A stretch of DNA of 64,000 nucleotides, from the NCBI GenBank assembly GCA_910574475.1, contig CAJTAT010000003.1:248001-312000 (forward strand). The letters are read 5' to 3'. Position 1 is the first letter of the stretch. Each line of letters opens with the position of its first letter. A program made the position numbers and the translations under genes. Origin of the DNA: Clostridia bacterium (lineage in GTDB: Bacteria > Bacillota > Clostridia > Lachnospirales > Lachnospiraceae). Positions 46,603 to 55,779 of this stretch are shown piece by piece. The notes beneath the pieces were generated by a model. It saw only the letters and a list, made by a program, of their open reading frames with translations. It did no database searches and was not told the origin of the DNA.

Positions 46603-47565
46603 TCAATTCACCACATGAACCTCCTCCCCTGCTAAAAACGCCCTCACATTCTCCACACTACAATCCATAATCCTCTGCCTACTCTCCACCGGCGCCCATG
46701 AAATATGAGGCGTAATCAAACAATTCTTCGCCTTTAACAAAGGGTTATCCCCACGGACAGGCTCCGTGGAAACCACATCCAGCCCTGCAGCAGCGACCTT
46801 GCCACAATTCAACGCATCTGCCAAATCCTCTTCCACAATCAACTGTCCCCGGGCATTGTTGATCACAATCACCCCATCCTTCATTTTCTCAATCGTTTCC
46901 CTATTAATAATCCCCACATTCTCCTCTGTCAGATTACAGTGCAAAGCAATCACGTCAGAAGAGCCAAGCAGCATATCCAACTCCACATACTCCCCGATAG
47001 TCCTTCCCCTGTCACTGGGATACACATCATAAGCCAAAACCTTCATGCCAAGAGCCTTTGCCACACGACCGGTAGATTGGCCGATACGTCCAAATCCAAT
47101 GATCCCTATGGTCTTTCCCTCCAGTTCAATGAGAGGATAGTCCCAAAAGCAAAAATCCTTACAGCTTTCCCAACGCCCCTCCAAAACCGCCTGGCTGTGA
47201 TGTCCAATATGATGGCACACCTCCAATAAAAGTGCGATAGCATACTGACTGACCGACGCGGTCCCGTAGGCCGGCACATTGGAGACAGGAATTGCTTTTT
47301 CCCTTGCATAAGCCACATCTACCACATTATACCCTGTGGCAAGTAAGGCAATGAATTTGATATTAGGGCAGGCGTCCAAGATCCCCTTGGAAATGGGCGT
47401 CTTATTCGTAAGCACAATCTCGGCATTCCCAATCCTATCTATGATTTCCTGCTCATCTGTAAGGCTCGTCCTTTCATATACCGTAAGTTCCCCCAGCTCC
47501 TCAAGCCCTTTCCAGCTTAAATCTCCAGGATTCTCTGTATATCCATCCAGAACAACGATTTTCAT
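46603..47565 (-). CDS. D-2-hydroxyacid dehydrogenase (hydroxypyruvate/glyoxylate reductase-like)
   Basis: 320-residue NAD-dependent dehydrogenase. NAD motif GFGRIGQSTGRVAKALG (about 147-163), catalytic Arg in NNARGQLI, Glu in the GLDVVSTEP region and His in TPHISWAP. The HISWA signature is typical of glycerate dehydrogenase/hydroxypyruvate reductase members. It is the last gene of the TRAP operon and overlaps the ribosome site region of the transketolase gene before it. In this context it may reduce hydroxypyruvate or another 2-oxo acid product. Confidence 0.9.
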   Translation of the reverse strand: MKIVVLDGYTENPGDLSWKGLEELGELTVYERTSLTDEQEIIDRIGNAEIVLTNKTPISKGILDACPNIKFIALLATGYNVVDVAYAREKAIPVSNVPAYGTASVSQYAIALLLEVCHHIGHHSQAVLEGRWESCKDFCFWDYPLIELEGKTIGIIGFGRIGQSTGRVAKALGMKVLAYDVYPSDRGRTIGEYVELDMLLGSSDVIALHCNLTEENVGIINRETIEKMKDGVIVINNARGQLIVEEDLADALNCGKVAAAGLDVVSTEPVRGDNPLLKAKNCLITPHISWAPVESRQRIMDCSVENVRAFLAGEEVHVVN

Positions 47566-47566
47566 C

Positions 47567-48511
47567 CTATCTCCCCCTCTCCATCAACTTATGAACCTGC
47601 TTCCCTATATTCTCCGGCGAAAATCCATAGGCATCTGCCAGCTCTTCTGCTCCGCCGGACTCCCCAAAGGTATCTTTTAAACCCATTCTCTCCACATACA
47701 TGGGATGATGCTCACAGGCAAGAGTGCAGATATAAGAACCCAATCCACCGTTTACATTGTGATCCTCTACCGTCAATACCCTGTCAAATTTTTTCAACAA
47801 TTCTATCAGCTTTTCTGGGGAACGGTTCTGCAAAATATTAACATCTGCAAGGGTAGCATGGATTCCTTCTTTCTGTAGAAGTTCCGCGGAAGCTATCACC
47901 CGATTCAATATAAACCCACTGGCGCAAATCAGTAGGTCCTTTCCATAGTCTCTCAGTACCCGAAACCCCTCCTCTGCAAAGGGAGTACCTGCAGGATAAA
48001 TATCTTCCTCTCTTCCGCTTCCCGCACGGATATACACAGGACCATTGATCTCTATGGACGCCTTCACCGCCTCATAGGTCTGCTGTGCATCGGCAGGGGT
48101 AAAGATGGTCACATTAGGAATACTGGATAAAATACCTAAATCCTCATAAAACTGATGGGTAACGCCTTCCCGCTCTCCTCCTACCAGCCCTGCATTGATT
48201 CCCACAAACTTTACATTCAGATTGGGATATGCTACAAAGGTCCTCATCTGTTCACAGGCGCGCATGGTAAGAAAGCCCGCATAGGTACCCACAAAAGGAA
48301 TCTGCCCGCAGGCGGCCAGCCCTGCTGCCACATCCACAGAACCCTGCTCAGAAATACCACACTCAATGTATTTTTCCGGGAATTTTTCTGCAAATGCCAC
48401 TGCACGCATTGCCTTGAGCGAATCGCTGGAAACAAACACAATCCTCTCATCTATTGTCGCAAGTTCTGTCAGTGCAACCGAAAAAGCCTCTCTTGTCCCT
48501 TTATAACTCAT
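47567..48511 (-). CDS. Transketolase C-terminal subunit, first split pair
   Basis: 314-residue protein covering the pyrimidine-binding and C-terminal domains of transketolase. The catalytic Glu for ThDP activation lies in YIECGISEQGSVDVAAGLA; FVGTYAGFLTMRACEQMRT and VEDHNVNGGLGSYI are family segments. ATG 48511 behind GAGGAGGAG is the start and overlaps the end of its partner gene by 11 nt. It forms a heteromer with the 276-residue partner (48501-49331), judged by coupling. Confidence 0.92.
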   Translation of the reverse strand: MSYKGTREAFSVALTELATIDERIVFVSSDSLKAMRAVAFAEKFPEKYIECGISEQGSVDVAAGLAACGQIPFVGTYAGFLTMRACEQMRTFVAYPNLNVKFVGINAGLVGGEREGVTHQFYEDLGILSSIPNVTIFTPADAQQTYEAVKASIEINGPVYIRAGSGREEDIYPAGTPFAEEGFRVLRDYGKDLLICASGFILNRVIASAELLQKEGIHATLADVNILQNRSPEKLIELLKKFDRVLTVEDHNVNGGLGSYICTLACEHHPMYVERMGLKDTFGESGGAEELADAYGFSPENIGKQVHKLMERGR

Positions 48512-49331
48512 GCTTCTCCTCCTCAATCAATCCCCTGGCTGCCTCAAACTGTTCTTTGGTAGGAACCTTTTTATGCCAGTCATTATTATTTTCCATAAAC
48601 GAAAGTCCCTTGCCCTTCACGCAATCACAGATAATGGCTGTGGGACTTCCCTTTTGTCCAGCACTTTCCATGAGCGCTGCCTTAATTGCTGCGTGATCAT
48701 GGCCATCAATATGAAGAATCTTCCACCCGAAAGATGCGAATTTGCTGTCAATCTCATCCACTCCCCCTGTTTCCTTTAAAGAGCCACCGCTCTGCCATCC
48801 ATTGTGGTCTACCAAAACTGTCAGATTGTCAAGCTGATGGTGGGCGGCAATCATAACGCCTTCCCACACAACGCCCTCCTGAAGCTCTCCGTCCCCAGTA
48901 ATCACATAGGTTCGATAATCTTTGTTCTGAAGCTTTGCAGCCAAAGCCATTCCTGTGCCGATGGGAATTCCGTTTCCCAGAGAACCGGATGTCATATCAA
49001 TGCCTGGCGTTTTCCCCATGACTGGATGTCCCTGAAAGGTTGTATGCAACTTACGGAGATTGAAATGTTCTACAGATTCCCCATAATATCCTTTCTCCGA
49101 AAGGGCAGCATAGAGAATCGGGCAGGCATGGCCTTTGGAGAGAATCAGGCGATCTCTGTCCAGCCAGTCAGGATTTTCAGGATCAATTTTCATCACATCT
49201 TCATATAGGACGGCAATGATATCAGCAATGGAAAATGCAGGTCCGGGATGACCGTCTCCTCCTTCATATACCATACGGTACGCTTCGTAACGAAGCTTAT
49301 CTGCAAATTTTTTTACTTCTTCTGTCTTCAA
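48501..49331 (-). CDS. Transketolase N-terminal (ThDP-binding) subunit, first split pair
   Basis: 276-residue ThDP/Mg-binding half: GDGHPGPAFSIADIIAVLYE, SKGHACPILYAALSEKGYY, GSLGNGIPIGTGMAL and the ThDP motif GDGELQEGVVWEGV ... VDHN. The start is TTG 49331, 9 nt after GGAGG, overlapping the previous stop (TTGA). It is clearly different from the second N-terminal subunit at 50284-51138, so this is not a recent duplication. Confidence 0.92.
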   Translation of the reverse strand: MKTEEVKKFADKLRYEAYRMVYEGGDGHPGPAFSIADIIAVLYEDVMKIDPENPDWLDRDRLILSKGHACPILYAALSEKGYYGESVEHFNLRKLHTTFQGHPVMGKTPGIDMTSGSLGNGIPIGTGMALAAKLQNKDYRTYVITGDGELQEGVVWEGVMIAAHHQLDNLTVLVDHNGWQSGGSLKETGGVDEIDSKFASFGWKILHIDGHDHAAIKAALMESAGQKGSPTAIICDCVKGKGLSFMENNNDWHKKVPTKEQFEAARGLIEEEKHEL

Positions 49332-50287
49332 GCCTGTCTGCCTCCTTTTCGCCCAATCACAATCTCTACTTTTTTCACAATACTTTGAGCGTCCATATTA
49401 AACTTTTTCTGTAGAAATGCAATACTGCCTACTTCCCCAAACCGTTCTGTGACACCGATAAATTCCATTGGCACCGGACAATTGTTCACCACTACGTTTG
49501 CAACTGCACTTCCAAGTCCTGTAGAGGTTGCATGATTTTCTGCTGTCACAATAGCCCCTGTCTCCTTGGCACACCTTATTACCAACTCTTTGTCTACCGG
49601 ACGCCAGCAGAACATATCAACTACCCGGACCGAGATTCCTTTTTCCTCCAGAAGTTTTGCTGCGTCCAGCGCTTCATATACTTCTATACCGCTGGCTATG
49701 ATTGTGACGTCCCGTCCATCCTGCAGCACATTACCTTTTCCCAGTTGAAAGGTTGTGTCTCCTTCATAGAGCTTCCGCTCCTCCTTGCGGTTCGTGCGGA
49801 TATAAAAGACTCCTGGAGTATTTTTCACTTCTCGCAACATCCATCGGAAAAGAATACCATCTGAGGGCTCCAACAAGGTAATATTGTTCAGGCCCATGAG
49901 GATCCCCATATCCTCCATCCCCTGATGAGAGCCTCCGTTTGTGGCCGCAGTGACTCCCGGATCGGAGCCTATCAGCTTTAAATCCAGTTTTGAGTAACAG
50001 GCGGCAAGAAAAATCTGATCCACGCATTTTCTTGCTGCAAAAGCGGCAAATGTATGGGCAAAGGGTATGACGCCGGCTTCTGAGGCCGCCGCTGCCATAC
50101 CGACCATATTCGCCTCCTGAATTCCGCAGTCTATCAGCCGGTCTGGGTATTTCTCCGCAAATTTGCGCAGGCCGCTGGCATTTACCAGATCTGCGTCAAA
50201 CACCAGTACCCGTGAATCTTCTCTTGCCAAATCAATCAATGCATCTCCTATTATTTCCTTAAAAGACACAGATTCCTGAACCATCAT
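49328..50287 (-). CDS. Transketolase C-terminal subunit, second split pair
   Basis: 319-residue pyrimidine-binding plus C-terminal domain protein. The activating Glu is in LIDCGIQEANMVGMAAAAS; FAHTFAAFAARKCVDQI and SDPGVTAATNGGSHQGMEDM are typical. Its start overlaps the upstream stop (ATGA) and its stop overlaps the next start (TTGA), so all four transketolase genes are translationally chained. Confidence 0.92.
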   Translation of the reverse strand: MMVQESVSFKEIIGDALIDLAREDSRVLVFDADLVNASGLRKFAEKYPDRLIDCGIQEANMVGMAAAASEAGVIPFAHTFAAFAARKCVDQIFLAACYSKLDLKLIGSDPGVTAATNGGSHQGMEDMGILMGLNNITLLEPSDGILFRWMLREVKNTPGVFYIRTNRKEERKLYEGDTTFQLGKGNVLQDGRDVTIIASGIEVYEALDAAKLLEEKGISVRVVDMFCWRPVDKELVIRCAKETGAIVTAENHATSTGLGSAVANVVVNNCPVPMEFIGVTERFGEVGSIAFLQKKFNMDAQSIVKKVEIVIGRKGGRQA

Positions 50288-51138
50288 GCCATCCCCCTTT
50301 TCATTTCCTCTATCTCCCGATCCAGTCGCTCAATTTCCTGCTGTTCGATTTCTTTTGATATCGGAAGATGATGACAGATAGGCTGCGCCAAGGCATATTC
50401 GCATCCCCAACCTTTTTGTGTGCGCAGGATAATCATAGATGGCCGGCCGGTCTGCCCCTGTGCCTTCCTGATCCCTTCATAAATCTGTGATACCTCATGT
50501 CCGTCTACTTCCTGGGCATACCATCCAAACTGCTCAAACTTCAGACGCAAGTCTCCCAGATGACAGACTTCCTCCACGCTCCCGTCCAGTTGCTGCTGAT
50601 TATAGTCTACAAAAGCAATAAGATGATCCAATTTATGCTGGGCACAGAACAGAGCCGCCTCCCAAACCTGTCCCTCGTCGCACTCCCCATCTCCCAATAT
50701 GCAGTAAGTATAATAAGAGTTTCCCATATAGCGAGCTCCCAGTGCAGAGCCTGCCGCCATGCTAATTCCCTGTCCCAGGGAGCCTGTGGAAAAATCTACC
50801 CCTGGTGTCTTATTCCTGTCTGCATGGCTGGGCAAAATAGTATCTCCCTGATTCAATGTCTCAAGCTCCTTTAAAGGGAAGAATCCCCTTAACGCCAGTG
50901 CCGCATACAGCGATGGGCCAGAATGTCCTTTGCTGAGTACAAACCGATCCCGATCCTTTCTGTGAGGATTTTGCGGATCTACGTTCATTACTTTGCCATA
51001 CAGTACAGCAAGAGTTTCCACCATACTCATGGCTCCGCCTATATGCCCGCTTCCCGCTGTACTCAGAGCATGAATGGTGGCTTTTCGTATTTCTGCCGAA
51101 AACAGATTCAATCTTAAAATTTCATCTTTGCTTAACAT
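50284..51138 (-). CDS. Transketolase N-terminal (ThDP-binding) subunit, second split pair
   Basis: 284-residue ThDP-binding half with AGSGHIGGAMSMVETLAVLYG (GSGHIGGAMS), RFVLSKGHSGPSLYAALALRG, GSLGQGISMAAGSALGAR and ThDP motif GDGECDEGQVWEAA ... VDYN. ATG 51138 lies about 8 nt after AAAGGA and is preferred to the ATG at 51144, which abuts the site. It follows the SDR gene by 12 nt. Confidence 0.92.
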   Translation of the reverse strand: MLSKDEILRLNLFSAEIRKATIHALSTAGSGHIGGAMSMVETLAVLYGKVMNVDPQNPHRKDRDRFVLSKGHSGPSLYAALALRGFFPLKELETLNQGDTILPSHADRNKTPGVDFSTGSLGQGISMAAGSALGARYMGNSYYTYCILGDGECDEGQVWEAALFCAQHKLDHLIAFVDYNQQQLDGSVEEVCHLGDLRLKFEQFGWYAQEVDGHEVSQIYEGIRKAQGQTGRPSMIILRTQKGWGCEYALAQPICHHLPISKEIEQQEIERLDREIEEMKRGMA

Positions 51139-51150
51139 ATTCATTTCCTT

Positions 51151-51993
51151 TCACACTCCCGGAGTAGCCATAAAACCACCGTCAACAGGAATCACCGCAC
51201 CATTGATGTAACCAGATGCCTCTGTGTCACAGAGGAATAAAAGCAGTCCAATCAGATCGTCCGGTACCCCCATCCGTCCTGCAGGAGTGTGGGCAATCAC
51301 CTTCTGGGAACGAGGCGTCAAGGTTCCATCCGGGTTCGTCATCATTGCCTTGTTCTGTTTTGTAATAAAAAATCCCGGCGCAATTGCGTTTACCCGAATC
51401 CCCAAAGGTCCCAAATGTACGGCCAGCCACTGGGTCAGACTGTTCACAGCCGCCTTCGCATTGCTGTAAGCCGCCACCCGGGTCAGGGCTGTATAAGAAG
51501 TCATGGATGACATATTGATAATCAAGGGATTTTCTGCTTTCATCAAGCCTTTTACAAAGACTTGAGTGGGAATAAAAGTACCCATTAGATTTAAATTCAG
51601 TACCCGGCTGTAAAGAATGGGATCCAGATCAAAAAAGGATATTTTTTCAGGATTCTTCACGTCCTCTGGGGTATAGACATCACTGCTGGTAGAGACTTTC
51701 ACATTATTGCCTCCCGCTGCATTGATGAGAATATTGTACCCGCCGTAGCTCTCCACAATCTTTCTTTCAGCCTCCTGCATACTTTCCCGGCTGAGTACAT
51801 CGCAGGCGATAGACACAGCCTCCCCGCCATTTTCCCGCACCTGACGGGCTGTCGCTTCCGCAGACGCCTGATCGATATCAAGCACCGCAACCTTCGCGCC
51901 GGATTTGGCCATATGCAGGGAAAAATTACTGGCTAAAATGCCGCCTGCGCCAGTGATAACTGCAATGCGATCAGATAAATCAACCTTCATCAT
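51151..51993 (-). CDS. SDR oxidoreductase, D-mannonate/fructuronate reductase-like
   Basis: 280-residue classical short-chain dehydrogenase. NAD site TGAGGILASNFSLHMAKSGAKVAV (TGAGGIL), NAAGGNN, and catalytic Ser/Tyr/Lys in MSSMTSYTALTRVAAYSNAK (YxxxK). An insertion around YTPEDVKNPEKISFFDLDPI is like that of SDR-type D-mannonate oxidoreductases (YjmF group). That points to a sugar acid substrate, but mannonate dehydratase and uronate isomerase are absent. The start is ATG 51993 or 51990 behind AGGAGG. Confidence 0.88.
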   Translation of the reverse strand: MMKVDLSDRIAVITGAGGILASNFSLHMAKSGAKVAVLDIDQASAEATARQVRENGGEAVSIACDVLSRESMQEAERKIVESYGGYNILINAAGGNNVKVSTSSDVYTPEDVKNPEKISFFDLDPILYSRVLNLNLMGTFIPTQVFVKGLMKAENPLIINMSSMTSYTALTRVAAYSNAKAAVNSLTQWLAVHLGPLGIRVNAIAPGFFITKQNKAMMTNPDGTLTPRSQKVIAHTPAGRMGVPDDLIGLLLFLCDTEASGYINGAVIPVDGGFMATPGV

Positions 51994-51996
51994 AAA

Positions 51997-52066
51997 CCTC
52001 CTATTTTCAGTTTGTATTTTGAGTTTCGTTCGGGCCCTAAGTGCATAGATAGGCCTTCGCTGTTTT
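51997..52066 (-). repeat. Dispersed repeat, copy 6 (dctM-SDR gap)
   Basis: Minus strand AACAGCGAAGGCC (52047-52059), then GGGCCCGAACGAAACTCAAA and a link to AGGAGG of the SDR gene. It is the most diverged copy. Confidence 0.4.
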
Positions 52067-53343
52067 TATCCATAAATGAGATTCGGCAGCCAGGTGGTAA
52101 AACCTGGAACCAATGTGACCAGAAGCAAGATGGTAAGCGCTACCAGATAAAAAGGCAGGATTCCTTTTACTCCCCGGGAGAGGGATACCTTTCCAATGCC
52201 GCAGGCCGTTGCCAGGCACACTCCCACCGGCGGCGTCACAAGGCCGATGACAAGATTCAGTACACTCATGGTTGTAAATTGAATGGCATCAATTCCAAAG
52301 ACAGAGGTGGCCACAGGCAATAATACCGGAAGCAGAATCAGCAGGGCCGAAAGAGTCTCCATGAACATCCCTACAAAGAGCAGTAATAGATTCACCAGCA
52401 GTAAAAAGACATATTTATTTGTAGTAAATGATGTAATGGAATTGGCAATCACTGTGGGGATCTGCTCTCTGGCAAGTACCCAGGCAAATCCCGCTGCAAA
52501 GCCAGTAATGGCCAGAACTGCTGTGGCCTGTATCATAGAATCTAAAACCAACTTAGGAATATCCCGCATTTTCAAGTCTTTGTATACAAAAGTCCCGATA
52601 GCCCACCCATAGACAACGGAAATCACCGAAGCTTCTGTGGGGGTACAAAGTCCACTTAAAATGCTGACCAAAATAATTACCACCATCAAAAGGGACCAGA
52701 AAGCATCTGCGGCAGATTTAATCATTTCACGAAAAGAACATTTGATTCCTCTGGGATATTGAAACCGGTATGCCAGATACAATACCAAACCTATCTGTCC
52801 TAGGCCAAGAAAGATTCCCGGGATTGCACCTGCCACAAAGAGACGCCCCACAGAGAGAGAGGCACAACCTCCTGCCACAATCATGGGAATACTAGGCGGG
52901 ATCAGGGGAGCCAGACAAGAAGATGCCGCTGTCACGCCAACTGCATGCTCTGAGGTATACCCCTCTTTTTTCTGAGCTGGAATTAAGATCCCGCCAATGG
53001 ACGCTGTATCGCCTGTGGCCGATCCTGAAATCCCTGCAAAAACCATAGAAGCCACAATATTTGCAATGCTCAAGCCACCTCTTAAATTACCAGACAGCCG
53101 TTTGCAGAAACCCACAATCCGCTCTGTAATCCCACCATTACTCATAAGATTACCGGCCAGCATAAATCCTGGAATGGCAAGCATGGTAAAACTGTCTATC
53201 CCGGAGAAAAATTTTTGAGGAATCGCATTTACTGCAATATCACTCTGTACCATATAAATAAAAGATTCCATCCCTAGTGCCTGCGCAATTGGGACACCAG
53301 CAAATAATAAGATTACTAAAATAATTAAAATAAATCCAAACAT
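52066..53343 (-). CDS. dctM: TRAP transporter large permease, DctM
   Basis: 425-residue membrane protein with about 11-12 membrane segments, the ion-coupled channel subunit. Family motifs: GMESFIYMV, AIPGFMLAGNLMSNGGITERIVGF (split), GSATGDTASIGGILIPAQ, and VTPPVGVCLATACGIG near the C-terminus. It overlaps the DctQ stop by one base (TAATG). It imports a carboxylate with Na+ or H+. Confidence 0.95.
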   Translation of the reverse strand: MFGFILIILVILLFAGVPIAQALGMESFIYMVQSDIAVNAIPQKFFSGIDSFTMLAIPGFMLAGNLMSNGGITERIVGFCKRLSGNLRGGLSIANIVASMVFAGISGSATGDTASIGGILIPAQKKEGYTSEHAVGVTAASSCLAPLIPPSIPMIVAGGCASLSVGRLFVAGAIPGIFLGLGQIGLVLYLAYRFQYPRGIKCSFREMIKSAADAFWSLLMVVIILVSILSGLCTPTEASVISVVYGWAIGTFVYKDLKMRDIPKLVLDSMIQATAVLAITGFAAGFAWVLAREQIPTVIANSITSFTTNKYVFLLLVNLLLLFVGMFMETLSALLILLPVLLPVATSVFGIDAIQFTTMSVLNLVIGLVTPPVGVCLATACGIGKVSLSRGVKGILPFYLVALTILLLVTLVPGFTTWLPNLIYG

Positions 53344-53819
53344 TACGTTTTCCCCCTAAGAACCTCCCGAAATCCATTGACTGCCTTCTCCAGAAAAAAC
53401 AATGCTGTCAACGCCGGACCTATTAAAACAGTCATATAGAGCCAAGACATGGGAATCCGTAAAACAGAAGATTTCTGCAAAGCTCCCACTCCAACGAGGC
53501 TGTAAGCGTGATAGGCCACTAAAATCAAAAAGACAGCCACGATAGCATCTAGCACCATCAGCCAGATTTTCTGCGCCTTTCGTGGAAATCTGTTAAGGAG
53601 GATATCCACTCGAATATACAAATCTCTTCTGGCTGCCAAGGGCGCTGCAAAAGCAACAATTCCCGCCAGGATATATCTAGATAGCTCTTCTGTCCAGGAC
53701 ACAGCGTTCCCCAATACCCGTCCGAATATCTGAAGTAATACAATTAAAATCAATGCAATTCCAAGGCTAATTACTAAAAGTTCACACACCTTCGCAATAA
53801 AATCAAGAACCTTCTTCAT
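53343..53819 (-). CDS. dctQ: TRAP transporter small permease, DctQ
   Basis: 158-residue protein with four membrane segments. VSWTEELSRYILAGIVAFAAPLAAR (split: WTEELSRYILAGIV) is the DctQ signature, followed by DLYIRVDILLNRFP. It lies between DctP and DctM, 95 nt after DctP, with a stable hairpin in that gap. Confidence 0.94.
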   Translation of the reverse strand: MKKVLDFIAKVCELLVISLGIALILIVLLQIFGRVLGNAVSWTEELSRYILAGIVAFAAPLAARRDLYIRVDILLNRFPRKAQKIWLMVLDAIVAVFLILVAYHAYSLVGVGALQKSSVLRIPMSWLYMTVLIGPALTALFFLEKAVNGFREVLRGKT

Positions 53820-53835
53820 AATCTTCCTTTCTCTG

Positions 53836-53888
53836 TGAGACTACTGTAAAGTAAGCTTACATGAACTACTTGTTTTACAGCAGTCTCA
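53836..53888 (-). other. Intra-operon hairpin between dctP and dctQ
   Basis: 15-bp stem with one mismatch, TGAGACTACTGTAAA (53836-53850) with TTTACAGCAGTCTCA (53874-53888). There is no T-run; it probably protects the dctP message or attenuates, giving excess binding protein. Confidence 0.6.
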
Positions 53889-53913
53889 GATATTTTGACT
53901 TGAATGATCAATC

Positions 53914-54981
53914 TTATTTATTCATATCTATCATCTTCAGATAAAGGTCGTAAATCTCCGGCTCTAACTGTTCCTCCAGAACTCTCTTTGCCACTTCAAT
54001 AAAGGGGGCTTTGTCTACTTCCACAAACTCTATTTGATCCTGAAGGGTCGCCTCCTGCTCTGCCACCATATCCTTAAGATAATCCCACTGAAACTTCTCC
54101 ATCTCTTCTGCCGCAGTATTGATAATCTCCTGCTGCTCTTCTGTCAAAGACTGCCAGAACTCTTCCCCTATCAATACATAAATCCAGCTATAGACATGCT
54201 CTGTCTTAATGAGATATTTTTGAACTTCTGGAATATTTGCGGAAATAATATTTGCATAAGGGTTTTCCTGGGCATCCACGGTTCCATTCTGCAATGCAGA
54301 AAATGTCTCACTCCATGCAAGAGGGGTTGCGGAAGCTCCAAAAGCGTTCCACATAGCCAAATGGAGATTATTGTTTGGCACACGAACTTTCATTCCTTTT
54401 AAGTCGTCCATGCTTTCTACCTTCTTGTTCGTGGTCAGATTCCGGGCACTGCGAATAAAGAATCCAATGGGATGAAGCTTCACATTTTCAACAATCTGCT
54501 GCTCAATAACACCGCCCACTTCCTCAGAGCTTGCAATTGTAATCAAGTCATCCAGGCTGTTCACTGCATAGGGCATTGCCACCAATGCTGCATAAGGTGT
54601 CCAGTTAGACATGGTATCTCCTGAGAGAACACCTTCACATGTACCCTGCTGAATGGCAGTGATATTGTCAACCTCTGCGCCCAGTACTTCATTTGCATAA
54701 ATTTCAACCTTCATCTCGCCCTCACTCAAAGTCTCTACCTGCTCCTTGAATACTTCCAGGCCTTTCTGCCAGTCCCCTTCTTCATTCTGAGCGTGTCCGA
54801 TACGAATGACTATGGGTTCTTCTGTGCTCTCTTCCTCATCCTTGTCTGCTGGTGTTTCCTGAGCTTCAGGCACAGTTGTTTCACTCTCGCTGGCAGCAGG
54901 GGCCTCCTGTTTGGAACCACAGGCTGTAAGTGTACCAGCCAGCATAGCTGTAATAAGTAATAATGCAATGTTCTTCTTCAT
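53914..54981 (-). CDS. dctP: TRAP transporter solute-binding lipoprotein, DctP
   Basis: 355-residue binding protein. Signal peptide with lipobox LAGTLTACGS (Cys about 21), an acidic Ala/Glu/Thr linker to about residue 55, then the DctP fold starting IVIRIGHAQNE. The conserved carboxylate-binding Arg is in LKGMKVRVPNNNLHLAMW, so the ligand should carry a carboxyl group. TPLAWSETFSALQNGTVDAQEN is the second diagnostic segment. The start follows GGAGG. Confidence 0.94.
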   Translation of the reverse strand: MKKNIALLLITAMLAGTLTACGSKQEAPAASESETTVPEAQETPADKDEEESTEEPIVIRIGHAQNEEGDWQKGLEVFKEQVETLSEGEMKVEIYANEVLGAEVDNITAIQQGTCEGVLSGDTMSNWTPYAALVAMPYAVNSLDDLITIASSEEVGGVIEQQIVENVKLHPIGFFIRSARNLTTNKKVESMDDLKGMKVRVPNNNLHLAMWNAFGASATPLAWSETFSALQNGTVDAQENPYANIISANIPEVQKYLIKTEHVYSWIYVLIGEEFWQSLTEEQQEIINTAAEEMEKFQWDYLKDMVAEQEATLQDQIEFVEVDKAPFIEVAKRVLEEQLEPEIYDLYLKMIDMNK

Positions 54982-55027
54982 GGTAATCCTCCAATTCTTA
55001 TTTTTCTGTAAACCATCCCCGATGGAA

Positions 55028-55699
55028 TTACACGTAGATTTTGGCTGCTGTCTCAGCTACTTCTTTTGCCGCATAAACGGGACTTGCAAATACAGGTTTT
55101 CCTGTCTGTTCTACTACATCCTCCGCGCTTTCTGCCATAGAATTCTGTGCAAATATGATTGCGTCAACTTCCTCCAGGCAGCCAGAAAGTTCTTTAAGAA
55201 TCCGTTCTGTCAACTGTTTCTGATTGAGTCCAAAAGCACCACTTAACAAAATCTCTCTGATCTTTGGTGTCTTATTTTGCTCTTTTGCACATTTTTTCAC
55301 TAGATCACAACTGGGTTTCATGGTAGTTGCCAAGGTGGCAACTACAGCAATACGCCCATACTCTGCCACCGCCTCTTTGCACATCTGATGATCAATGCGA
55401 ATAAGATGTGCACCTGCCAGTTCAAAAAGGGGCTGTGCAGCATCCGCAATACTTCCAATGGATGAACACATATTCAGAATAATATCTGCCCCGTTATCTA
55501 CACAAGCTGAATACATGCGAATCAATTCTGCTACATCCTGACTCTGAATTTCCTGGTGCTCTGAAATCCGTGAAATTAAATCTGGATCTGTCATATGCGT
55601 CACCACATAGGGCACCGTCATAATCTTTTTCAACTCTGCCTCCATGATTCCAAAAATTCCTGGACTGGCACCTGTGTGTACACAAGCTACTTTTACCAT
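55028..55699 (-). CDS. Asp/Glu racemase-fold enzyme with one catalytic Cys
   Basis: 223-residue protein of the aspartate/glutamate/hydantoin racemase superfamily. The first catalytic Cys (C78, in DIILNMCSSIGSIAD) is present, but the second position, normally a Cys, reads FAQNSMAE (about 183-190). Single-Cys members may act as decarboxylases or lyases rather than true racemases, as in arylmalonate decarboxylase. It heads the structural operon, directly before DctP, and presumably acts on the imported carboxylate. The start follows AAAGGTGG. Confidence 0.85.
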   Translation of the reverse strand: MVKVACVHTGASPGIFGIMEAELKKIMTVPYVVTHMTDPDLISRISEHQEIQSQDVAELIRMYSACVDNGADIILNMCSSIGSIADAAQPLFELAGAHLIRIDHQMCKEAVAEYGRIAVVATLATTMKPSCDLVKKCAKEQNKTPKIREILLSGAFGLNQKQLTERILKELSGCLEEVDAIIFAQNSMAESAEDVVEQTGKPVFASPVYAAKEVAETAAKIYV

Positions 55700-55727
55700 C
55701 TGTTTACCACCTTTGTATTATGTTCAA

Positions 55728-55737
55728 TGTAGGATGT
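55728..55737 (-). promoter_or_regulatory. Candidate FCD-regulator motif upstream of the racemase/TRAP operon
   Basis: Minus strand CATCCTACAT followed 5 nt later by ATAATAC. The same words, CATCCTACAT and ATAATAC, occur on the plus strand at 56537-56546 and about 56557-56563, upstream of the regulator gene. Confidence 0.45.
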
Positions 55738-55779
55738 TTAAGGATAAAAATATACAGCAATCCTGCATGGACAGAATTT

